DNA of 64,000 bases from Dastarcus helophoroides (GCA_028583605.1 CM053327.1:40467059-40531058), one strand, 5' to 3'; positions 35,801 to 48,960 are shown, counted from the first letter of the stretch. The notes: a model not told the origin generated them from the letters alone. A program made the numbers and translations.

Positions 35801-38800
35801 AATTAGTGCGACTGTTCAAAATTAGATTTTTTTCAAATCTTCATATTTGTTCAAAATATGGTTTTATTTTTAAATTTCCGACTAATTTCCAAAATTTCGA
35901 CTTTTTTACAGAAAATCTTCACTTCTTTAAAAATTTAAATTTTTCTTCAAAATTTCAAAATTTTGCAAAATGTAAACCTATTAATTTTGATCCCTTTTTT
36001 AAAAAATTTAAACTTATTTAATTTCAAATTTTAAAAATCAACTTCTTTTTTTTAAATTCATCCTTTTTCAGAATTTTGACATTTTCGAAAAGTTTGTCCT
36101 CTTTTGAAATTTCGAATATTTTCCTCAAAATTTAAGAAATTCAAATTTTTTCGACAATTTCCTCTTTTTATTTGAAAGACTCAACTTTTTAAAGATCTAA
36201 CATTTTGACTAAGTTTAGATATTTTAATAAAATTTTAAATTTTTTTGCAATTTTGTAGAACTTTTCATTTGTTCAAAATATGGGTTTTTTTTTTAATTTT
36301 CGACGAATTTCCAAAATTTCGACTTTTTTTTAACAAAATCTTCACCATTTTGGAAAATTTTGATCTTTTTATTTGAAAATTTCACAATTTCGGACATTTT
36401 TTTTAAAATTTCGATTAATTTTTAACTCTTCGACTTTGTTCAAAATTCTAACTTTTTTGTTTCGACTTAAACATTTGGACATTTTAACAAAATTTCGATT
36501 TTTTTTTATTCTGACTTTCAACTTTTGTTTAATCAGTATGACTGTTCGAAATTAGAACTTTTTTCAAATCTTGTACAAAAGTTTTTTTTTGAAATCAACT
36601 AATTTCCAAAATTTCGACTGTTTTTTACAAAAAATCTTCACTTTTTTGAAAATTCAAATTTTTCTTGAAAATTTCGAAATTTTGCAAAATGTAGACATTA
36701 ATTTTGATCCCTTTTTAAAAAATATAACTTTTTTAATTTCGAATTTTAAAAGAATCAACATTTTCTTTTCAAAATTCATTAATTTTTCAGATTTTTGACA
36801 TTTTCGAAAATTTCGACCTCTTTTGAAATTTCGATCTTTTCCTAAAAATTTCACAATTTCAGAAAATCAGATTTCTTTTCGGAAATTTCCTTTTTTTATT
36901 TCTTTCTCAACTTTTTCGGTAATTTCGACATTTTTTTCGAAATTTCGATTTTTTAAATATTCGACTTTGTTCAAAATTCAAACTTTTCTTCGAAAGTTTT
37001 GAATTTTAACATTTCGACTCTAGTATCGACATTTTAACAAAATTTCAATTTTTTTTAAATCCTGACTTTCAATTTTCAATCAATGACTGTTCAGAAATAT
37101 AAACTTTTTTGCAAAATGTGTTTTTTTTTTAATTTTCGACTAATATCCAAAATGTCGATTTTTTTTTAAAGAAACTCCACTTTTTTAAAAATTTAATTTT
37201 TCCTGAAAATGTCGCCATTTTGCGAAAAATGCTGACTTACAAAATTAAGTCAGCATTTTGTAAAAAGGAGCCAAAATGCTCCTTTTTACAAAATTTTAAA
37301 TTTTCTTCAAAATTTCGAATTTTTCCAAAATTCTATTTTGAGCATTTCGACTACAATTTCGACTTTTCCTAAAAACTTCACAACTTCAGAAATTCAGATT
37401 TTTTCGGAAATTTCCTCTTTTTATTTGAAAATCTCAATTTTTCTGGTAATTTCGACATTTTTTCAATATTCGACTTTATTCTAAATTCAAACTGTTCTTT
37501 GAAAGTTTTGAATTTTAACATTTAGATTCAAGTATCGACATTCTAACAAAATTTCGATCTTTTTTTAAATCGTGACTTTCAATTTTCAATCAATAACTGT
37601 TCATAAATTTCAACTTTTTTTGCAAAATGTGGTTTTTTTTAATTATTTTCGGAGGTTTCCAAAATTTCGAGTTTTTCTTAAAGAAAATCTCCACTTTTTT
37701 AAAAACGTAAGTTTTCCCGGAAATGTCGACATTTTGCAAAAAATGCTGACTTTTAATTTTGTCCCTTTTTTTCCATAATTTTAATTTTTCTTCAGTTCGA
37801 ATTTTTTCAAAATTCTATTCTGAACATTTCGACTACAATTTAGACTATTGTTGAAATTGGCGCTATTTTCCAAAAATTTAAACCGCTCTTAAAAATGTTA
37901 ACAATTTTTAAAAATCCATCTAGTTTTCAAATTGTTTTATATTTCAAAATTTTCGTTTTTTTTTTAAATTTCTAATTTTTGCGCTGTTTTTTTTAAATGT
38001 TTGGATTTTTTTTTGGGAAACTTCCACTTTTAAAAAACTACTTCTTAGCAAAATGTCCATTTTTTGAAATTTTCGGTTTTTTTGTTCGAAAATTTTAATT
38101 TCTTACCAAAATGTCAACTTTTAGAAATTTCCGATTTTTCAGAAATTCAGATTTTTCGGAAATTTCCTCTTTTAATTTGAAAATCCCAATTTTTTTGGTA
38201 ATTTCGACATTTTTTCAAAATTTCAATTTTTTAAATATTCGACTTTGTTCAAAATTCAAACTTTTCTTTGAAAGATTTGAATTTCAACATTTCGACTCAA
38301 GTATCAACATTTTAACAAAATTTCGATTTTTTTTTAAATCTTGACTTAATTTTCAATCAAGGACAAGTTTAAACTTTTTTTGCAAAATGTTTTTTTTTAA
38401 TTTCCGACCAATTTCCAAAGTTTTGACTTTTCTTAAAAGAAAATCTTCACTTTTTTAAAAAAAATTAAATTTTTATGAAAATGTCGACATTTTGCAAAAT
38501 GCCGACTTAATTTTGGCTCCTTTTTACCAAATTTTAACTTTTCTTCAAAATTTCGAGTTTTTCAAAATTCTATTTTGAACATTTTGACTAAAATTTAGAC
38601 TTTTGTTGAAATTGGCGCCATTTTCCAAAAATTTTAACCGCTCTTAAAAATTTTAACAATTTTTGAAAATCAAACAAGTTTTCAAATTGTTTTATATTTC
38701 AAAATTTTCGTTTTTTTGGAAAATTTCTAATTTTTTCATAATTACGCTGTTTTTTTAAATGTTGGGATTTTTTTTGGGAAACTCACTTTAAAAAAAATAC

Positions 38801-41800
38801 CTCCTAGCAAAATGTCCTTTTTTTTTAATTTTCGATTTTTTGTTCGAAAATTTTAATTTCTTACCAAAATGTCAACTTTTTTGAAATTTTCTATTTCTTT
38901 TTTTTGAAAATTTTAAATAATTTCTTACAAAAATTTAGACATTCTTCAAAATTTCGATTTTTTCAAAATTTTAACTTGTTTTAACATTTTGACTAAAATT
39001 CACTTTTTTAGAATTGCCGCCATTTTCTAAAATTTTAACTGCTCTTAAAAAAACACCTTTTGAAAATTCATCTAGTTTTTAAAATCTACTAAATTTTAGA
39101 AATTTCGTATTTTGAAAAATTTCAAATTTTTTGAAAATTTCGTCGCTTTTTTGAATTATTCAATTTTTTTGAGAAATTTTTAATTTTAGAAAGTACTTCC
39201 TAGCAAAATCTCCACTTTTTTAAAATTTCGATTTTTTCCTTTTTGAAAATTTTATTTTCTTACCAAAATGTCTCTTTGAATTTTTTTATTTTTTTCGAAA
39301 ATTTTAATTTTTAATTTTTTAATTTTTCAAAATTTCTAGTTTTTAAAAAATATTCGAATTTTTTCAAAAATTTAACTTTTGTTTGGATATTTTGACTAAA
39401 ATTTCGAGTTTTTTGAAATTGAGCCATTTTCTAAAATTTTAACTGCTAAAAATATTAACACTTTTTGAAAATTTATCATTTTATTTTTTTTCGAAAATTT
39501 TAATTGACATTTTTCAAAATGTCTAATTTTTAAAAAATATTCGGAATTTTTTCAAAAATTTAACTTTTTTTGGATACTTTGACCAAAATTTCGAGTTTTT
39601 TTTTGAAATTGCCGCCATTTTCTAAACTTTTAACTGCTAAGAATATTAACATTTTTTGAAAATTCATCTCGATGAATTGTGAAAACTGAAAATTTTGAAA
39701 ACTACTTTTCAACATTTTTTAATTTTAAAAATTACCTAATTTTCTTGAAAAATTTCCAGTTTTTGATAATTACGCAGTTTTATTAAAATTTTGACTTAGT
39801 ATTTCTTACCAAAACGTCAAATTTTTTTAATTTTCGTTTGTTGAAAATTTTAATTTCTTAGCGAAAGTCAACTTTTTGAAATTTTCTACTTTTTTGTAAA
39901 AATTTTAATTCCTTGCAAAAATTTCGACATTCTTTAAAAGGTCGATTTTTTTAAAAATTCGACATTCTTCAAAATGTCGAATTTTTTAAAAATATTCGAA
40001 CTTTTTCAAAATTTTCAAAATTTTTAGTTTTTTTGAACATTTCGATTACAATTTCGAGTTCTTTTGAAACTGTCGCCATTTTCTGAAACTTTCAGTGCTC
40101 TTAAAAAGGTTAACTCTTTTTGAAGATTCATCCTGTTTTCAAATTTTCTTAAATGTTTGAATTTTTGGGGGAAGTTTTGAAATGTTGAAAATAACGATTT
40201 TTTTCCTAAATGTAAACTTCTTTGAAAATGTTGACATTTACAAAATTTCGACTTTATTCGAACTTTTTCAAAAATTTAACATTTTTGGACATTTTGTCTT
40301 TTAAAAATTTCGACTTTTTTAATATAATTAGTTACATAAGAGTTAAATTTGAAACGTTGTCATTTTGTGGACGAAAAAACTGAAAATGTTCAAGAAATCT
40401 TGAAATTTTCAACAAAAAAAAGAAATTTCGAAAATTTCAAATTAACATCAATTTGACACTTCTGAGGTCTAGTCGCAGGTTATAGAAAAAAAAAGTTTAA
40501 CGTTTAAAATTTCCTGGAAAACATAAATTTGAGATCGATTCAGATCTTCCGCTTTTGATTTTAAATTTCGAAGCATTCTAAAAAAATGTTCCATAAAATT
40601 CAAAATAATTAAAAAGTATTCAATATTTTTACAAAAAATCTCAAACTCTTAACGAAAGAGGGATTTTTTTAAAAAAATATCCTCCGATTCATGCACACCC
40701 TACGTCCTCGCTGAATTTTAACATCAAGGTATCCACCTTTTAGCCCTTACCCTCCCTTATTTGAAGAGCTTTCATGTTTGTGAAAGTTGCAGATTTAGTG
40801 TTTCACGCTAGCTGAAAATTGAAGGTTAAAAAGTGTCAATTATAACAAAGACATGGTTGCCAAAAACAGTCATTGAACAAAATTAAATAATAAAACCTTA
40901 TTTTTAAGGTCAAATTACGAAAATAAACCTTATCATACGACAGATAGATGTAATCGGAAAAAAAAGTCTGTTCCAATTTGCAAAAATGAGTCAATAAGAG
41001 AAAATGAAGTTCGTTATGGTGTGGATGTTCAGTAAAAAAAATATTTCAAAATAAATAACATTTATTAACTCAAATAATTGACATTCCCAACCAAATGAAT
41101 GATACGATTAATTGAAAACCTCTCAAATTCTTTAGAAAAAAAGTAAAAAACCTACCATGAGTTAATCGACATCGTATCTCTTTAAATAAGCAAAATCCCA
41201 ATGGCGAGGGCCAAAAAAATTGACACTGCATGCATCAAAATTGTGTTTTAATTGTTTGACTAATAATAACATACCAAAAATACATCCAAACTAACTTTAC
41301 CTCAACATAACCAAATCAAAATTTTTTCCACTTTCGCCCAACAGACTGACCACTTTCGCCCAACAGACTGACACAAGACACAAAGAATTAACCCAATTTG
41401 GCTATGCATACCTTGTCTCGTATTTTGAAACTGAGCTAAGCATTTTAAATGAAACGAGATACCAGAAAATACATAATTATGAAAGATCTTATCCCTCAGT
41501 CTAGAAATAGAACGTACCAAGATACTAAAACAAAAAATTAGAAACAAAAGTGATGAACGAGGTAACCAAAAAATTAAAACAATTAAGCTTATTGCTTTAT
41601 AAAGTAGACTAAAGCAAGACAACTGGGATAAATACAGCTAAGAATAAAATGAATACGAACCTTATAGCAGAAAAAAATGCGTTTCGAAACAAGTTTTCGA
41701 AGCATTCAATTAAAACCCAACAATTCTTTACCAATAGACTAAATGCCCTGGATGTATCAACCACTGACTCGCAAGTTCGATAAATTAATTCCCACGCTTT

Positions 41801-42634
41801 GGGCCTTCATTTCATATAATAGAACGCATTGTGTCTTGTGTCTGCAATAAAATCGTTTCACACAAAACGAACTCCTCTGAAGCTTAATCGCACATACATC
41901 ACAGTAGTCTATGCATATACCCAACTGCAAACATACAAAAATTTAAAAACACAAATATTTACAAAAATCTTGCCACACCCCCCAAAACTCCTATTGTGCA
42001 AACAAAAATTGGCGCACACGTTATCTTCCCATTTGACCTTTGCATGTAAATCCCCCTTATAACGCAACGGAATGGGCAGTTTCCCTTCTTCAGGAAATAG
42101 GCGATGTTTTGTTGGAATCCACAATCAGTTTTTTTCGGCACAACGATTAATAATTTCACCACGACGAACGTGCAGCGTGGAAAATGAAACTTCGCAAGAT
42201 TTAGCGCCGCGCTTAGTAAGCTGCAGGTTGTCTGTGCTAGCAGTTAAAACAACGGACGCTTTAATGTGTTCACTGAGAATGGGTTTGACGCTTGAACGCG
42301 GGAAAACTATCAAATAACCTACATAAAGGAAAATACTACACACATAAATACGCCAAAAAAAACACGTTTTTTCGCGGAACTAGTTCCCAATAAAGAGAAA
42401 TTCGGTTCTCTTCCAATTTTACAACATGGCGGGTGTAGACTCTTGGTATTTGGTGTGAAGCTCAGACGAGACTTTTGTTCATTTACGTGTATTTACTGTT
42501 GTACTTGGTTAAACTTATAGCTTAGATTATTAACTAGTTTTCCGAGTAAGTTTCCATAAATTACCTGTGTATTTTAGGGTATTATCCACATGTGAATAGC
42601 GAAAAATACGGAGGAACACAACACACACTCCACT
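32868..42634 (-). other. fs(1)h: Putative 5' intron of fs(1)h: about 10 kb, mostly T-rich low-complexity DNA
   Basis: From 34.1 to 40.5 kb the plus strand is a patchwork of TTTCAAAATTTCGACTTTT-type words, with larger duplications (for example near 34880-35640, and 36870/37390/38150 sharing CAGATTTTTTCGGAAATTTC). 32985-33190 and 41770-41930 share GCATTGTNTCTTGTGTCTGCAATAAAA-like sequence. A 22-bp unit (CCACTTTCGCCCAACAGACT) is doubled at 41328-41371. No exon is recognised. Confidence 0.55.
37229..37293. repeat. Two adjoining perfect hairpins
   Basis: GCTGACTTA and TAAGTCAGC flank CAAAAT at 37229-37256. ATTTTGTAAAAAGGAGC and GCTCCTTTTTACAAAAT flank another CAAAAT at 37254-37293. The shared loop and overlap suggest template switching during replication. 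Confidence 0.8.
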
Positions 42635-42711
42635 TACCACAAACCCGCTTGCCAAGCTTGGCGCATACTGGCGTGATGGCCGCCTCGCAGTCGGCTTGTG
42701 TTGTCGAAGGC
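42635..42711 (-). other. Candidate 5'UTR exon of fs(1)h with a short upstream ORF
   Basis: On the minus strand an ATG (42709-42711) opens a frame reading MPSTTQADCEAAITPVCAKL, then GKRVC, up to a GTGGTAAGTGG donor near 42640. This stretch is more GC-rich than its surroundings. Joined to the acceptor at 32868, the frame would meet the TAA in the start-codon exon, so it would be an upstream ORF of under 30 codons. Nothing proves it belongs to fs(1)h. It could be the first exon of another minus-strand transcript. Confidence 0.35.
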
Positions 42712-44133
42712 ATTGTCAACTCATTAATTACTCGAAATATTCAATTTTACAAGGAAATTTAGGCGATTTTCGTTATTCTTCGCCGATTTTCACTTAGCTG
42801 AACGTATATTTTACATTAATCCTTCATTATTAAGGAAGATGAGTAGGCAAATATACATAACGAGAGTTCCAAACGTATTGCAAATGGCTGATCAACGTTC
42901 TTGCAAATAATTTCATAATATTATAAAACATACAATTTAACAAAGCGAAGGCGATTAAATGTAAAAATATTAAATTATGAATTCAATTGTACATTACCAT
43001 GTACTTAAAATACCTTAAAAAAGGGTTTTAGTCACGTCACTGATTTTTGTCAGTGTCCGGATTACACTTAAGTAGGGAGGGATGTTTTGCCAAAATTTTA
43101 TTTGTTTTGATACGAAAAATTGTCAATTGATGACGAATTAAATATCCTATTTCGATTTTCATATGAACGGGACATCGTTTTAAAACCGTTAACATTTCAA
43201 CGACGAAATTCACAACTTGGGAAATCGTGGCATTTCATATTCTAGAAAACGCAATAAGGCTCATTTTCGCATCAATCGATACGCGCATGACAAACATCAA
43301 AAACTAACGGGCTCGAAAGCGCCACCGTCTGGGATTTTTGAAACTAAAATTGGAGGCAAATTCAAACGAGGCGACGATTCTAATTGCAGTTATAAAATCG
43401 AAACTAACGTTTTGTGCCTCAAAACGGGACGCATATTTCCACATATATGTCATGCATAGTATTATATCTAATATATAGTGGTATATGTAATACTATATAT
43501 TATTAAGTACGGTATATTTATCGCACGTGCAATTGTAGACGAAACACGATATTTCGAAATTTTCTTCAGTGCCGGCCTCAGCAAATTGAGTGTCCTAGGC
43601 GAAAGCACCCCCCCCCTAACAATTCTGAGATCCAAAAAAAGGTCCCTAAGTTTAATTTTATTTGTCTAAAATATTTTTGTCGACCAAAAATGAACCTTAT
43701 ACTATCAACGGTGGAGGTTGCCAGATCTCACCAATTTTCTGGATTCTTCCGTATTTTGGTCAAAAAAATGCCGCCTTCCGTATTTTCGCATTTGAGTGAA
43801 AATCTCTCGCTTTTGATGGAGAAGTTGAAGATCTTTCTTTTTATTCGTCAGTTTACGTGGGTAACGGTATCAACTATTACTTGGAAATGAAAATTGTTTA
43901 TTTTTTGGTAATCAAAACACATTTTTCAGATCCCTGTACTAGAGTTTCACTCCTAATAAATCATCATTTAATATTTTAATAAAAATAGAACAAGTACATT
44001 AAAAACCTGAACAATTTGTTGTTTTTATTATTTATTAATATCAACTAATATTTTAGTAGAAATAAAACAAGAAGTAATTAAACAAACTGAACAATTTGTT
44101 GTTTTTATTATTTATTAACTAATATCAACATAA
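42712..44133. other. Intergenic region between fs(1)h and EMG1
   Basis: I see no supported gene. It contains scattered words such as GCCGGCCTCAGCAAATTGAG with a C run near 43570-43615, and TA-rich sequence at 43455-43505. At 44008-44119 a segment ending CTGAACAATTTGTTGTTTTT is duplicated with a period of about 79 bp. On the minus strand this gives EMG1 two AATAAA-containing 3' regions. Confidence 0.5.
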
Positions 44134-46102
44134 TTATACAACACCCCAAGCTTCTTCAAATGCCGAACACAATTTTGTACACGTTAAAGCAGCTGATAAC
44201 GGATAATTACTAATAGATGTGACCTCTTCCGTGTAATCAACATCCACACTTCCTCTAGCCATAGCGCCAACGACCATAACAATAGGATCTTCATCTTTCG
44301 GAACAAGATCTTTACAGGGCACCACTTTCTTAGCAGAGAATGACATGCCTATTTTCCTTACGCCAACAGGTAAATGATCCGTTATGGGATTCTTTATGAC
44401 CTTGAGGAGTTTAGGACCATCTTCTGCTCTTATGGCAAATTTATGCAAAAGCTGAACTGTAAAGAAACAAATCAGTTACAAAATTATACTTTGAACTAAT
44501 ACAATTGCCAAAGAAACTATAATTGGAGATGTGAAACCACCGAGCAGAAATCTTACCACCAAACAAAACTCTTTTACCATAATGTCCTCTTTTTCACTTT
44601 TTGTAGAGTGAGTAGGATAGAACCACCTCAACTTTTACTTTTTCTAAAAATTTCGAGTTTTTGTACTCGAATTTTGAGTTTTTGTGCTCGAATTTCGATT
44701 TTTTGCAATCGAATTGCGATTTTTTCTAATCGAATTGCGATTTTATATAACCGAAATTCGATTTCTTGTAATCGAAATTTTTAATCCAAATCGAAAGGTG
44801 ATATTTTCGAGAAATTATAAATGAACTCTTGTTTTCTAAAAATTTAAATAATTGAGATCCCAATTTTAAACTAAAATTTTCGATATTGTCCTCGAATGTT
44901 CAACTTAGAAACCCAACGGTTTTAGTCTCAAAAGATTGAATTAAGAATCGAAATGTCAAGACCAACGCATTTTAAAAACTCTGAAGTTTCTAGAAATTGT
45001 GGTATTTTTATTGATATTTCGTCTTTAAATGCGAAATTTAGAACAAAAATTGGAGACAACTATTATGTACAATTTGTTCATTTTGGATTATAAATAGAAC
45101 GATTTTAAACTGGAAACTTCGAGACTTTTGTTTAATTTCAGAAATGTTTTGACGTTCGCTTAAAACTATTCATTTCAAGATTTTTCTCAAAATTTCCGCT
45201 CTAATAACAAAACTTCAATTACCAAAAAATTTCGAAAAATAAAAAATAATATGTGGAATTCTTCAATATTCATAACTAATAAACTTTATTAACGATTAAT
45301 ACAACAGATATTAAAATTTCCAGGAATTTCCATAAATACTTGCCACAAACGGACCGATGATGCTGAAAAGCGAAACCAGATACGGTCGTAGCTAATATTT
45401 AATAAAAAAATAACTTGAAATTCAAAAATTTTAAAAAAGCTTGAATGGTAAAGTTTTTAATCTTGAAAGTTTGTCTTCAGACTAGAAATCTAAAGAAAAA
45501 TATTTAGAATCTTATAAGTTTTTACAGTTTTTGGTGAATCCGATTGATGTGGCTTGAACAAATTGAAGAACATATGAGTGGATTTGCCCATGACTAGTAT
45601 GTAGACAGTGGACAGTTTACTTACCCATCAGCCCAGCAAATCGTTTAAAGGTTCGAGGTATCCTCGTTTGAGGATTAATCTCAATTAAGACATTATTACT
45701 TGTGTGAACATAAACTTGCAACAGTCCAGCCCTATTCAACGGACTGTCGAACAACATTAAAAGACATTGATGTGTAATGTCAGGTCTGCAGGATCCAACA
45801 TCTCTGTTATTGTTTTTTAGAATATTTACATGATCATCACAGTTGAGTAGTTCAAACTTGTTTCCAACCTAACATATCAAAACAATTAAAATTAGACAAT
45901 TTTGTGATTAACTAAGAAAATTCGTATGATGAACCGAAATCAGCAAATTACCTACTTTAACGGTTTCAAGTTGGGCTTGTTCAAGAATTATTATTAAACG
46001 TTTTTCTTGATTTTTTAAGTGAGCCGTCACTAAATGCTTAGGAACTGGATCAAATTCGAATTCATCGGATTTACTATCTTTTAATTTTCGCTTTTTGCCC
46101 AT
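44134..46102 (-). CDS. EMG1: EMG1/Nep1, 18S rRNA pseudouridine N1-methyltransferase (3 exons)
   Basis: Nep1 methylates a pseudouridine in 18S rRNA and is needed for small-subunit assembly in the nucleolus. Exons: 45956-46102, 45625-45868, 44134-44456, with GT-AG borders and phases 0 and 1. The product is 237 aa, close to human EMG1 (244). Visible family motifs include [75 protein letters not shown] and [15 protein letters not shown]. The basic N-terminus ([11 protein letters not shown]) suits nucleolar targeting. The first donor is GTAGGT; a GTAATT donor 4 bases downstream would break the VGNKFELL join. Stop TAA at 44134-44136. It is divergent from the WDR19 remnant. Confidence 0.94.
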
Positions 46103-46440
46103 AGTGGATTTGCAGCAGTTGTATTCTCACTCAAAAATTAAAAATCTTGCACGTTGTCAAAGACGTTTGTAAATAATAACCTCAAAATCAAAATCAAAGA
46201 CAAGATGATCAAAATGTCTTCAAATAAATTTCTATGTTCATTAAATAATCACAGAATCAACTTTCTCCAGCTTTTTTCAGCTGTTTCAAATTCGATGATT
46301 TTCTATAATCATAGAAAACTTAGTTTTTCTGTATTATTAATAAAGACTGGTTTACAGCATCATTCATTGAATCTTATTATTAGATTATTGAATGAATCAA
46401 GCATTGATTGAATATAAACAAATAATGTTGTTTACATTTG
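46103..46440. other. EMG1 upstream region / spacer to the WDR19 remnant
   Basis: This 340-bp AT-rich spacer has small inverted repeats (CATTCATTGAATC with ATTGAATGAATC near 46351-46390) and no supported exon. It must hold the EMG1 promoter on the minus strand. No TATA box stands out. Confidence 0.45.
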
Positions 46441-48960
46441 TAGTTACTTTTTCGACTAGAGCAGCCTCCTGGAACTGGTGAAAGACTGTATTTATACAAC
46501 TTGCTGCATCCTGAAAATCCCGTTGCATTACCATTTCAACAGCTTTATGGTTCAATTTAGACATATAAGTGGTTTGCAGATGGATATATTTTGATTGGGT
46601 TTAGTTCTGGTTACTTTATTGCAGTCTACACAAGAAAGAAGTAGGTCAGGAAATGTTCCAAGTAAAAATCAAGTTAGCAGATATTAACATCTGTCTCACA
46701 TCAATAAAAGCGTCCTATGGAGATAATATGTAATGATGCATAAAAAATAACTTTCATTTTTCAAGCAACATTTTGCAGCATCAAGATTCACGATCTTTCA
46801 AATTTACACGAAACATCTTCAGTTTTAACATTACCACAAGAAGTTGGCTTGGAACATATCTGGTGGAGCGTCGATGGTCAGTTACCGGCAGTTTGTACTA
46901 ACGGAGGCTCTCTAAATGTGTATGTGTCTCACATGCCTCAATTGACTGCAGTTTGTGAACCACATATTTTATCCAGCTTAACCGAAGTCAGTCTGTTTAC
47001 CTACACTCCTGATAAGGTAACGAATCAGGCATATTTTCCTCAAATTGCGAAATAACGACTTTAATCACAACATTTTGACTTTGTACTCAAAATTTCAAAA
47101 ATAAAGCTAAAATTTTTAGCAGTTGTGGTGATGTTGTTTCGATTAGAACATAAAAACCACATCAATTTAAACATATTAAACTAGGAATAACAGTGAACAG
47201 AAGGACTAACTATATTTAAGACCCGAACAGAACTGATTCTCTTTAAATTTTTTCTTCTCCACTTTACCTACAAGTGGGGGTTCTTTCGTCTTTTAGAAAT
47301 AATGTTAATGGCTTTCAGAGAAAATACTATTCTGAAAACTCTAATGATATTTGTACGTATTTACACTTATCAAGGAAGATCGAAAAATCCCAATGACGAT
47401 TTCAATAAGGTCATTAGGACATAATTATAATACTGTTTATGCCCGTACATTATTCCTAGAAGGTACGCTACACAGTTTTGAGTGTTTTCACGAAATTTTC
47501 GGTTTAAACTGGAAACTTTTACTTTTTTTTGTAAAACTTAACCAAAAAAGAAGAGTCGAAATTTCCATATTAAAGTTGTAATTTTGCAAAAGAACTAAAT
47601 TTAAGAACAGCACAATCTTCTTAGAAATTCATACTCGAAAGATCCATATTTCTTTCAGTATTTTAAACTTAAAGTAATCATCTTGAATTACATTTAGAAA
47701 CTTGGAATTTCTGATTTAATTTAGACATGTTATGTTTATTCCAAAGTTAATTTCAGAAATTTGAAATGAGGAAACTGTTAAAAGTATAAACTATTAATAC
47801 ATGCAATTACGAGTATTTTGCCACAACACAGATATTATACAAAAATATTTTAGTTAATTTAAATAATATCCATGTAATTTAAAAACTTTTATTAGATTTA
47901 AATATACTTTTCAAAAATTACATTAAAAAAATATATTATTAGTTGTTATGTCTTGCAAACTAACCATAATTTTATAATAAGGTTTATGACTGTAGAAAGA
48001 AAAATGAAAATTTCTAAATTGAAAAAAAAACTTAATTTTAATTGCAAATACTTAGTTAATACTAATAATAAGATGAACGCCCCGTTTAATCTTTCGTCAA
48101 CCATATTAATACATTTCAATTTTAAGCGCTTCAAGTCTATAGAAAATTGGAAGAAGTCTGCATGATTTGGTCACTAGTAACAATGCTCGACATCGAAAAC
48201 AACATGTGGTTACATTTGCATGTATTTGAAGGATTTCGATGCAGCCCAGAAGTAGTTTTTGGCTTCAAATAAAACGAAATCTGCTTCAGAAATGAGAAGA
48301 GATCTTCTTCAGCTGGATCAAGCATTACAATTAGCGAAAAAGATGGCACCAGAATAGATAATTTCATGAGAATATGCACAGCAACTGGAGTTTACGTAAG
48401 AAAATCTTTAACTGTCATATAATAATCTCATTATTATTAATTTACAGCTGCAGACATGTTTACTACGAAAAAGGTCTTCAAGAAAATCTGGACGATCATT
48501 TTATCTGTAAGGCAGGCATTTCTAAAACCCCCATATATTGTAATAATATTCGACATTGAACGAGTGTGGCAATTGAATTGGTTAACAATATGACGATTGA
48601 ATTGGTTAACAAGAAACTTCAACGGGAATGCGCAAAAATTGAAAAGGCAAAGCAGCTGGCGGAGGCCGCGTTATTTTGTCAATGTCAAGTATACGAAAGG
48701 GCACCAATGAAGTACATTAAACTGAAAAATTGGGCCAAAGTTGGCGAAATTTTACTTTACCAGTAAAATACATTTGGAGTATGCCAAAGTTAAAGAAAAG
48801 GGAGGAAAATATGAAGAAACTTAGGTTTACTATAATGGGAAAGATTTTGATTCGGCTATTTGACTGCATTTAGAAAATTTGAATAATCCAGAAATGGTGG
48901 TCGCTGGCTGGAAACCAAAAGTGTAGAAGGAACAAAACTTGTTGCGAGGTTTGTATTTTT
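46440..48960 (+). pseudogene. WDR19: Decayed WDR19/IFT144 (intraflagellar transport) pseudogene
   Basis: Order and wording match human WDR19 on the plus strand: RLYLYNLLHPENPVALPFQQ then YKWFADGYILIGFSSGYF (46455-46640), VGQEMFQVKI (46640-46710), IKIHDLSNLHETSSVLTLPQ through SSLTEVSLFTYTPDK (46780-47015), PMTISI (near 47391), MRRDLLQLDQALQLAKKMAPE (48290-48354), YEKG, KLQRECAKIEKAKQL, YIKLKNWAKVGEIL (48450-48760), LEYAKVKEKGGKYEET, LHLENLNNPEMV. In-frame stops sit at 46558-46560, 48355-48357, 48822-48824 and 48861-48863. Frames shift between blocks. About 300 residues between the propeller and TPR parts and both protein ends are missing. Splice-like borders remain (TPDK|GTAACG; GTAAGAAAA...TTTACAG near 48400-48447), so it is a duplicated, unprocessed remnant. 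Confidence 0.85.

Noticed and set aside
42072..42343. Overlapping frames on both strands near the presumed fs(1)h 5' end
   Set aside because: The relatively GC-rich DNA gives open frames on both strands, with no motif or splice continuity.
43217..43459. 80-codon frame between fs(1)h and EMG1
   Set aside because: It has a non-ATG start and unremarkable composition; no similarity recognised.
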